Source: Deltaproteobacteria bacterium
GTDB lineage: Bacteria > Myxococcota > B64-G9
DNA: 6,204 nucleotides
Direction of reading: 5' to 3'
Assembly: GCA_030591745.1 (NCBI GenBank)
Contig: JAUVAM010000262.1
Coordinates: 1 to 6,204, forward strand
In this document: in pieces, positions 1 through 5,089 of the stretch
How the letters are laid out: each line of letters opens with the position of its first letter
How positions within the stretch are numbered: the first letter of the stretch is position 1
Notes under the pieces: model-generated
Database searches by the model: none
The model's input: the letters and a program-made list of their open reading frames with translations, nothing else
What the model was told of the DNA's origin: nothing
Program-made: the position numbers and the translations under genes

Positions 1-1
1 G

Positions 2-802
2 CCCAGTGGGGATCTGTCCAGCGCAGAGCACATCCCGAACAGCACGCATTCTTTTGAGTGTTTTTTCGAGCAAGGGCAGCGAGGTTGTCAGGGTGGGACG
101 CCAGGAAGGCACGAGTTCGAAGAGACCGAGACCGTGTACCTGAGCTACTGGGTCAAGTACAGCGCGAATTATGTAGGTTCGCAGCGTTCTTATCATCCCC
201 ATGAATTTCATTTCATCACGAACAAGGACGACCGCTGGGTCGGCCCGGCCCATTCTCATCTGACCACCTACACCGAGCAAGTCGGCGGTGTGGTGAGAAT
301 CGCCCTGCAAGACAGCCGGAACAATGATCCGAGCTGCATCCTGCTCAACAACGACAGTTTCGTGGGTTGCAACGGGGACTTCGACAGTTATGTGTTCAGC
401 GAGGCGCGTTCGGTTTGCTCATGCAACGGGCTCATCGGCGATCTCGAGGGTCGCGATTGCTTCTCCTTCGGCGAAGGTTATTACAGTGCCCGATTTTGGG
501 ATTCCCAGGAGCAGATGTTTCGAGATGAGCCTGGGCCCTACTACAAGAACGACTGGCATTTTATCGAGAGTTACTTTGAGATGAACAGCATCGAAAACGG
601 TGTCGGGGTGCCCGATGGGGTGATCCAGTACTGGTATGACGGTGCGTTGGTCATCGACCACCACCATATTTTGATGCGCACCGGTCAGCATCCGGACATG
701 CGCTTCAACCAGTTCCTCATCGCCCCATACATCGGCGACGGATCTCCCGTCGATCAACGTATGTGGTTGGATGATTTGACCGTGGCCACCGGTCGTCTGT
801 GA
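2..802 (+). CDS. Secreted concanavalin-A-like (jelly-roll) protein, 3' part
   Basis: The frame is open from the first complete codon at position 2 to TGA at 800-802, so 266 residues are visible and the N terminus, with any signal peptide, lies before the window. A GTG at 134 begins the longest start-to-stop ORF, but the upstream codons read as protein with the same character, so it is unlikely to be the start. The visible protein is rich in Tyr, Trp and His, with YLSYWVKYS (47-55), HPHEFHF (65-71), a stretch around DWHFIESYFEMN (184-195), PDGVIQYWYDG (204-214) and the closing strand MWLDDLTVAT (254-263). This order (strand, then 'WH..E.Y..MN', then 'DG....W.DG', then 'W.DD') is typical of the beta-sandwich fold of LamG and polysaccharide-lyase-like proteins. 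Seven cysteines (20, 29, 112, 123, 139, 141, 153) fit an exported, disulfide-bonded protein. Catalytic residues cannot be assigned, so it may bind rather than cleave glycans. The lipoprotein gene follows after 32 nt and is probably in the same operon. Confidence 0.7.
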   Translation, partial: PSGDLSSAEHIPNSTHSFECFFEQGQRGCQGGTPGRHEFEETETVYLSYWVKYSANYVGSQRSYHPHEFHFITNKDDRWVGPAHSHLTTYTEQVGGVVRIALQDSRNNDPSCILLNNDSFVGCNGDFDSYVFSEARSVCSCNGLIGDLEGRDCFSFGEGYYSARFWDSQEQMFRDEPGPYYKNDWHFIESYFEMNSIENGVGVPDGVIQYWYDGALVIDHHHILMRTGQHPDMRFNQFLIAPYIGDGSPVDQRMWLDDLTVATGRL

Positions 803-822
803 TTCCCTGGGGACAATCAATC

Positions 823-830
823 AGGGGTGA
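823..830 (+). promoter_or_regulatory. Ribosome binding site of the lipoprotein gene
   Basis: AGGGGTGA ends 4 nt before the ATG at 835, close to the AGGAGGTGA consensus. It decides the start. A GTG at 799 in the same frame gives 12 more residues, but that extension overlaps the upstream stop codon and would put non-signal residues in front of an otherwise ordinary lipoprotein signal peptide. Confidence 0.75.
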
Positions 831-834
831 AGCA

Positions 835-1872
835 ATGAAGATTTCCCAATTGATAGCATGCCTGTCCTCGTTTATTTTTCTGTTGGGCTGTTCAGCTGGC
901 GGCGGTGCGCAGGACGCGGGTTTGCCGGATGCGGCAGACGCGCACGATGCAGGCCAAGATGCAGGCCAAGATGCAGGCGATTCCCCACAGGATGGGAGCG
1001 CGGGCACGGACATCGGTCCACGGCCGGACTATGATCCCGCAGAGAGCTTTTTGATCGTCGTGCCGCCAGACACGGGCCTTTGCAGCACTTTCGCAGAGGG
1101 CAGGGACTGGTCGCAGGAATACCCGATGCTCGGGCGCATCGATCTGCGGGAAGGGCATTTTGTCTTGCCTCGTGAGGAGGGTATATTCCCGGTGGATCTC
1201 GTTGAGCGGGTTTTGTTCCGGCCAGAGCAGAACGAGCTGGCTCCTGCCGGTCCAGGGGAGCTGCTGGCCGAGTACTTTGATTGGGGAGCATGGTCCTATG
1301 TGTTCACGCAGACCTACGCATTGGATGGCAGTTTTTTCCACATCAATGTGAGTTTGGATTTTTCATCGACTGACGACGTCTGGCCGGAGGTCACGGTCCT
1401 GGACGAGAACAACTTGTCGGACCTGGTCTATGGAGGCATCAAGCTGGGTGCCGGGGAAGACCCGATCACCGAGGTTCAGGTACTGGGGCCATGTGCATAT
1501 CCGGAGCTGTCCAGGAGAATCATCACGGCGACAACCGCCGGGGGAGATCAGGTGGAAATGGACATGCGCCATTGTCGTGCCTGCAACTGCGCCGGCAACA
1601 CGACTTGCTACTATTTGCAAAGTGCCGAGGTGAACCTGGGGACATATCAGGATTTGGTGGATGAGCACTTTCGTCTGGTTTACTCGGCTGGACACCACAA
1701 TGAAGGCGAGCACTTTTTGGTTCTTTTGAACCCGCCCGCCGGGCAAGCTGCCGCCCTGTTGTTGGTGGGTCCACCTTTGGGCTCAACCGAAGGGGCGGAA
1801 TTGCTTCGCCTGGATGCGGATTTAAACGAAATTGGTAGAGAAGTCTTTACCGAATGGCAAACGGCGTCCTGA
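835..1872 (+). CDS. Predicted outer-membrane lipoprotein with Cys-rich motif, unknown function
   Basis: The protein has 345 residues. Residues 1-18 form a lipoprotein signal peptide (MKISQ, then a hydrophobic core) ending in the lipobox LLGC, with the lipid-carrying Cys at 19. Ser at +2 gives no inner-membrane retention signal by the E. coli rule, so the outer membrane is likely. Residues 20-68 are a flexible Asp/Ala/Gly/Gln linker with DAGQ repeats, a linker style often seen in Myxococcota-type surface lipoproteins. The rest (about 70-345) looks like a globular beta-rich domain with no family I recognise. It has six cysteines after the lipid site: 83, 220, and the cluster 247, 250, 252, 258 (C-x2-C-x-C-x5-C). 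The even number and exported location favour disulfides over metal binding. The gene lies 32 nt after the jelly-roll gene and has its own strong ribosome site, so the two probably act together at the cell surface. The stop is 4 nt from the stop of the convergent gene. Confidence 0.8.
   Translation: MKISQLIACLSSFIFLLGCSAGGGAQDAGLPDAADAHDAGQDAGQDAGDSPQDGSAGTDIGPRPDYDPAESFLIVVPPDTGLCSTFAEGRDWSQEYPMLGRIDLREGHFVLPREEGIFPVDLVERVLFRPEQNELAPAGPGELLAEYFDWGAWSYVFTQTYALDGSFFHINVSLDFSSTDDVWPEVTVLDENNLSDLVYGGIKLGAGEDPITEVQVLGPCAYPELSRRIITATTAGGDQVEMDMRHCRACNCAGNTTCYYLQSAEVNLGTYQDLVDEHFRLVYSAGHHNEGEHFLVLLNPPAGQAAALLLVGPPLGSTEGAELLRLDADLNEIGREVFTEWQTAS
946..978 (+). repeat. 12-bp tandem repeat in the lipoprotein linker
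   Basis: GATGCAGGCCAA occurs twice and is followed by a partial third copy, GATGCAGGC, with no mismatches. Each unit encodes Asp-Ala-Gly-Gln, covering residues 38-48 of the lipoprotein. The unit is a multiple of three, so gain or loss of a copy changes linker length without a frameshift. Confidence 0.9.
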
Positions 1873-1876
1873 ACTT

Positions 1877-2491
1877 TCAAATACTCAAGTCAGCCACGGG
1901 CTTCCAGTCGCCACCGTCGGACTCGAAGGTGGCCATCAGGCCTTTTTTGATTTCTTCTTTTCCATCGGCTCCCGGTCCTTTGGCTTCCACGATATAGGTC
2001 AAGCGGAAGACCTCACCGAAGATTCTCGGTTTGCCGGTTTCCGTGATCGTGATTTCCCATCCCGCGCCCAGCTTGCTTGTGGCTTGGGCTTTGAGCCATT
2101 CCTTGGCCTGCTCCGGGCTGGGCACCGGCACGCCGCCGGCCTTCCACACTTTTTCCATTTTGCCCTGGAAAAGCCGAACCAGGCGATTTCCTTGGTAGTG
2201 GGCCTGGGTGGCTCGGTAGATGTGGTAACGATAACCCACGCTGATGTATACATCCACGTCAACCTGGCAGGTTTTGAGCTTACGGGTCTTGCCCAGGACC
2301 TTGCTGGGGACCTCGATGATGACTTTTTGGCATTCGGTTTTTCGGGCCACGTGGGCCACTTCCAATTCAGGCCATTGCTTTTTCCACTTGCGGGTCACGT
2401 CCTTTGAGACTTTTTGTTCCGAGGGCGTGCCGGCGAAGGCGGTGGTGCAAAAGGCGAGCAAGCCGATCATCACGAGCGCATGACGCATCAT
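1877..2491 (-). CDS. Small secreted protein of unknown function
   Basis: The protein has 204 residues. Two adjacent ATG codons (2491 and 2488) follow an AGGAGG at 2503-2498. I use the outer one, and the choice changes only one residue. Residues 1-20 are a classic Sec signal peptide: a short basic start (MMRH), a hydrophobic core (ALVMIGLLAF) and an A-F-A cleavage site before Gly21. The mature part is about 184 residues, basic and soluble, with two cysteines (54 and 75) that could form one disulfide. It alternates predicted strands (VIIEVPSKV, CQVDVDVYISVGY, WEITITETG, FRLTYIVEA) with a helix at about 126-140 and ends in a Gly/Asp-rich turn. I recognise no domain. The frame continues upstream to 2686, but that part lies in the transporter gene and has no ribosome site. 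The gene starts 44 nt after the transporter stop on the same strand, so an operon is likely and the protein may work with the transporter outside the cytoplasm. Confidence 0.8.
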   Translation of the reverse strand: MMRHALVMIGLLAFCTTAFAGTPSEQKVSKDVTRKWKKQWPELEVAHVARKTECQKVIIEVPSKVLGKTRKLKTCQVDVDVYISVGYRYHIYRATQAHYQGNRLVRLFQGKMEKVWKAGGVPVPSPEQAKEWLKAQATSKLGAGWEITITETGKPRIFGEVFRLTYIVEAKGPGADGKEEIKKGLMATFESDGGDWKPVADLSI

Positions 2492-2497
2492 TATTTT

Positions 2498-2503
2498 CCT
2501 CCT
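2498..2503 (-). promoter_or_regulatory. Ribosome binding site of the secreted-protein gene
   Basis: A perfect AGGAGG on the minus strand lies 6 nt before the first of two consecutive ATG codons and 9 nt before the second. Both spacings work. It fixes the start at the signal peptide and excludes the longer frame that runs up to 2686. Confidence 0.85.
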
Positions 2504-2535
2504 GCGGTCTTTGTAGCATGTCGCGCGCGAGTCTG

Positions 2536-4962
2536 TCATGCGGCATTTTTTTCCATAGTCGAACCGATCCATCCCTTGGCCATCCACAGGCCCAGTGGGG
2601 TGATCATGGCGATGAAGGCATAGACCAACCACATGAATTCCGTGTTCTGCGGACCCACGCTGGGGCAGTAGTTGACCACGAACCATCCGGCATAGAAGCC
2701 GACGAATACCTTGGTCATGAACCAGGGAAGTTGGGCGATGCCCATGTAGGCGCCGGTTTTTCCTTCAGGGGCAATCTCGGCAACCAGTTGCAGGAAGCGA
2801 GGCTGCCACATGGCCTCGCCGATGGACATGAGCAGAATGTAACTCATGAGCAGCACGGGGCTTGGCGGCAAGGCCAGCAAGAAAGTGGGCAGAGCCATCA
2901 CCAGGGTGCCGGCCATCATCATGGGATAAACGCGGGCTCGGCTGGTCATGGCCGCAACCAGCGGCGTCAGGAAGAAAATCAGGACCGGGTTGATGTTGGA
3001 GAAAAACTCGAAGTTCTCGCCCAGGGTCGTGCCGGCGAAGGCCCGGTTGATGTAGAAGGGCAGGGTGAGCCAGTTGTGGGCAAAGAGGGTCTGAACCGGG
3101 ATCAAGATAAAGATGAAGAAGGTGAAGTGCTTGTTGTGGAAGGGATGCTCCGGGCGCAACTTCAGCAACCACCAGGTCAACAGGATGAGGAAGAGCAGGC
3201 CAGGAATAAATGACGTACCATAGCGCAGGCCGATGGTTTTCCATTTTTCTGTGTTGTCGATGGGGGTGGCCTGGGGCAGTCTTTGGGCGTAGACATCTTT
3301 GAGCATCTCCGCCTTGGTGTTCATGGCCAGTGCCCAAAATTTCGCGGCAGACCAATGTCTGGCCTTGTCGGGGTCTTCCAGATTCACCAGGCTGTTGGCA
3401 AGATCTCGGTAGAAGAGGCTGTCAGATAGCAAGGTCTCGGTGAGTAGGGCCCGGGCCTCCTCGCCCGTCTGGGCATTCCAATTCTCGGTCAAGGCGGACA
3501 GGAAGGCTTCATCGGCTTTCAGTCGCCTGGCGAGCACTTCTTCCATACCTTGCGGCAACTGAACTTTGGCTTGTTGGGCAATCGCCGGAATGCTTTGGAC
3601 TAGGCCTTTGAGCATGTCCGGGGTTTCACTGCCCGCAAGGCTAACAAGTGCTTTTTGTTCTGGCGCAGAGACAGGGAGCGTATCTTCACTAGGCTGTTTT
3701 AATCGAAGGCGTAACTTGTCGACGACTTCTCCATCCACGGGCGCTACCAAGGCATAGGCCGCGGTCATCAGGCGCAGGGCGTGGACCCGCAGGAGCTTCC
3801 GCATGCCTTGTCCGTGTTCGGCTTCGAGGGTCCACTGTCCCTTTGTGTCGGTGGGCCATTGGGCGGCCATGTTCTCCAGCTGCAGTCGCGCCAGGACGAA
3901 GGCGGTCTCGTCGACCGAGCTTGCATCCGCCGTGGGTTTCAGGTTTGCGGCTGTCTGCTTCCAAAGAGCGTTCAGGTCCTGGGCGGGCGTTTTGCCGGCC
4001 CATAATGCCTTGGCGGCATTCTTGGTCTCCTTGGCCAGGTCCTCGCAGCTTTGCTCAAGCGGGTGGACTGGGGCTGTGATGAATTGGGTCAGAAAAATAG
4101 CCACGGCACCTAAAAACAGGGTGGTTAAGATGATGGTGGTTGGGTTGAAGAGGCTGCGCTCGTCGGTCGCTTTGGCCTTGATGTCTTCGGCCGGCTTCGC
4201 CTCGTCGTCGGTGGTTTCTTCCTCCCCGAAAGCCAGGTCTTCGGCCTTGACCCTTTCTTTGGCTTTTTCCGCCGTGCGTCGGGTCAAGATGAACAGGACG
4301 GAGAGAAATGCCGCCACGGTCATGGCGACGTAGACCCAATAAACCCCCACCATGCCGCTGGCGTGGCGAACCGGCGGAGAGATGATGCCCGAAAAGAAGG
4401 CACCCAGATTCATCAGCGCGTAAATCATGGCGTAGCCGATGGCGGCCGTCTTCTTGTTGGTGAACTGCTTGACGCCGGCGTAGGCCGCCGGTTGATACAT
4501 ACCGTAGCCCACCACCACCAGCAGCAAGCCCAGCAGCAAGCAGACAAACATCAGCGAATTGGCCCCTTCGCCGTAGGGGAAAAAGGTGCCCGAGGCCGCC
4601 AGAAAAAATCGGCCCAGGATCATGAAGGATAGAGCGACCAACAGGGCTTTGCGTACGCCGATGCGATCCGAGACGCCGCCCAGAAGCAGCATGGACAGGG
4701 TGATGCCGCCGGTCAGAAAACTCAGGACCAGGCTGGCATGGCTTTCGCGGAGGCCGACGTCTTCGGCCAGGTAGATACCCAGGATGGTCAGCACGCCGAA
4801 ATAGGCCAGTCCCTCGAGCAAATAGGAGATGTTGATGCCCCACAATGCCCGCGGGGCATGGGCCAGATGCACAAATGTCTCGCCCACCTCGCGAAATGAA
4901 TCGGCGATGGCGCGACCCATGGATTTCGGTTGTTCGTTTTTGGGGGCTTGGTTTTCGGACAT
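2536..4962 (-). CDS. POT/PTR-like MFS transporter with a large extracytoplasmic insert
   Basis: The product is an 808-residue inner-membrane transporter. I count 14 hydrophobic helices: six at about 42-66, 76-97, 104-124, 136-155, 174-195 and 203-227; two more at 274-296 and 585-601; then six at about 612-632, 656-676, 678-698, 701-718, 739-764 and 775-797. Family signs: MFS motif A, GGVSDRIGVRK (95-105); IYALMNLGAF (180-189), matching the POT 'FYxxINxGS' signature; SNINPVLIFFLTP (655-667), matching 'SINP' of helix 8; and SIGEAMWQP (713-721) with the helix-10 Glu (E716) of POT proteins. The first-helix ExxERFxYYG motif is partly kept: E50 and YFG remain, but the first Glu and the Arg are replaced (Y47, G51). 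Helices 7 and 8 match the HA/HB pair of bacterial POTs, but about 287 soluble residues (297-583) separate them. A charged cytoplasmic linker spans 228-272. Known POTs import di- and tripeptides with protons; the substrate here is unknown. The start at 4962 has AGGAG 5 nt upstream. Confidence 0.85.
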   Translation of the reverse strand: MSENQAPKNEQPKSMGRAIADSFREVGETFVHLAHAPRALWGINISYLLEGLAYFGVLTILGIYLAEDVGLRESHASLVLSFLTGGITLSMLLLGGVSDRIGVRKALLVALSFMILGRFFLAASGTFFPYGEGANSLMFVCLLLGLLLVVVGYGMYQPAAYAGVKQFTNKKTAAIGYAMIYALMNLGAFFSGIISPPVRHASGMVGVYWVYVAMTVAAFLSVLFILTRRTAEKAKERVKAEDLAFGEEETTDDEAKPAEDIKAKATDERSLFNPTTIILTTLFLGAVAIFLTQFITAPVHPLEQSCEDLAKETKNAAKALWAGKTPAQDLNALWKQTAANLKPTADASSVDETAFVLARLQLENMAAQWPTDTKGQWTLEAEHGQGMRKLLRVHALRLMTAAYALVAPVDGEVVDKLRLRLKQPSEDTLPVSAPEQKALVSLAGSETPDMLKGLVQSIPAIAQQAKVQLPQGMEEVLARRLKADEAFLSALTENWNAQTGEEARALLTETLLSDSLFYRDLANSLVNLEDPDKARHWSAAKFWALAMNTKAEMLKDVYAQRLPQATPIDNTEKWKTIGLRYGTSFIPGLLFLILLTWWLLKLRPEHPFHNKHFTFFIFILIPVQTLFAHNWLTLPFYINRAFAGTTLGENFEFFSNINPVLIFFLTPLVAAMTSRARVYPMMMAGTLVMALPTFLLALPPSPVLLMSYILLMSIGEAMWQPRFLQLVAEIAPEGKTGAYMGIAQLPWFMTKVFVGFYAGWFVVNYCPSVGPQNTEFMWLVYAFIAMITPLGLWMAKGWIGSTMEKNAA
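3214..4074 (-). other. Extracytoplasmic helical insert domain of the transporter
   Basis: This part encodes residues 297-583. It lacks a hydrophobic stretch long enough to span a membrane and is rich in Ala, Leu, Glu, Lys and Gln, as in helical bundles (for example around 352-366, 387-405, 472-492 and 501-520). The segments before the seventh helix (TRRTAEKAKERVK, 228-240) and after the eighth (KLRPEHPFHNKH, 601-612) are basic, so by the positive-inside rule they are cytoplasmic and the insert faces the periplasm. Ordinary bacterial POT transporters of about 450-550 residues have no such domain. The larger extracellular domain of mammalian PepT1/PepT2 sits between helices 9 and 10, a different place. 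It has one cysteine (306). I recognise no named domain. Confidence 0.7.
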
Positions 4963-4967
4963 GCTTT

Positions 4968-4972
4968 CTCCT
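4968..4972 (-). promoter_or_regulatory. Ribosome binding site of the transporter gene
   Basis: AGGAG on the minus strand lies 5 nt before the ATG at 4962. It decides between this start (MSENQ) and an ATG at 5022 in the same frame. The longer form would add 20 polar residues, has no ribosome site, and would cover the candidate promoter. Confidence 0.8.
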
Positions 4973-5016
4973 GTGCTGACTTGGCGGTGGGATAAACCAT
5001 CACGCGGACGAGAACC

Positions 5017-5022
5017 TGTCAA
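5017..5022 (-). promoter_or_regulatory. Candidate -35 box for the transporter operon
   Basis: TTGACA, a full match to the sigma-70 -35 consensus on the minus strand, sits 54 nt upstream of the transporter ATG. The matching -10 element is poor (GTTTAT at 4997-4992, three of six consensus bases, 19-nt spacer), so the call is tentative. Confidence 0.3.
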
Positions 5023-5035
5023 GCCATCAGGCTTG
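5020..5035. repeat. Inverted repeat, possible operator
   Basis: CAAGCC-ATCA-GGCTTG is a perfect 6-bp inverted repeat around a 4-nt spacer. It overlaps the candidate minus-strand -35 box by three bases. No U-run follows on either strand, so it is not a terminator. It could be a small operator or simply chance. Confidence 0.4.
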
Positions 5036-5056
5036 TGGATAGTTTAGGAAAGAGGC

Positions 5057-5089
5057 ATGATTTGTGGACCTTGGTTGATTGTAAAATGA
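5057..5089 (+). CDS. Possible 10-residue leader ORF overlapping the kinase start
   Basis: ATG at 5057, preceded 6 nt upstream by AGGAA (5046-5050), opens a 10-codon frame, MICGPWLIVK, whose TGA overlaps the kinase ATG as ATGA (5086-5089). Such an overlap could couple translation, which would help because the kinase ATG has no good ribosome site of its own. The frame is so short that chance is a serious alternative; the same purine-rich stretch could instead serve a TTG start at 5062 in the kinase frame. Confidence 0.2.
   Translation: MICGPWLIVK

Larger units (their letters stand above)
4963..5085. promoter_or_regulatory. Divergent intergenic region between transporter and kinase
   Basis: These 123 nt must carry promoters for the transporter operon (leftward) and the histidine kinase (rightward). 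On the minus strand a perfect TTGACA (5022-5017) could be a -35 box, but the -10 candidate, GTTTAT (4997-4992), is weak and the 19-nt spacer is long. No convincing rightward promoter is visible. A 16-nt inverted repeat at 5020-5035 is listed separately. Shared control of the two genes is plausible but not shown. Confidence 0.45.

Noticed and set aside
134..136. GTG at 134 as the start of the first gene
   Set aside because: The frame is open to the window start with protein-like codons that include two cysteines, and no ribosome site or signal peptide lies at the GTG.
419..820. 133-codon minus-strand ORF opposite the jelly-roll gene
   Set aside because: The plus-strand frame shows coherent beta-sandwich motifs; the reverse frame shows no domain and no ribosome site.
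1573..1608. C-x2-C-x-C-x5-C in the lipoprotein as a zinc or iron-sulfur site
   Set aside because: The protein is exported and has six cysteines after the lipid site, so disulfides are more likely; no matching metal-binding family is recognised.
1832..2407. 191-codon plus-strand ORF
   Set aside because: It is antisense to the secreted-protein gene, starts inside the lipoprotein gene, has no ribosome site, and its protein is an artefact of the opposite codons.
2404..3213. 269-codon plus-strand ORF
   Set aside because: It lies opposite the transporter's C-terminal part, its product is rich in Gln, His, Gly and Glu with no domain or signal peptide, and the transporter frame explains the same DNA with clear family motifs.
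4055..4843. 262-codon minus-strand ORF in another frame of the transporter gene
   Set aside because: The product is rich in Arg, Gly, His and Pro, as expected from a shifted frame of GC-rich coding DNA, whereas the transporter frame gives membrane helices and POT motifs.
4960..5022. Transporter start at ATG 5022
   Set aside because: It would add 20 polar residues and has no ribosome site, whereas ATG 4962 has AGGAG at good spacing.
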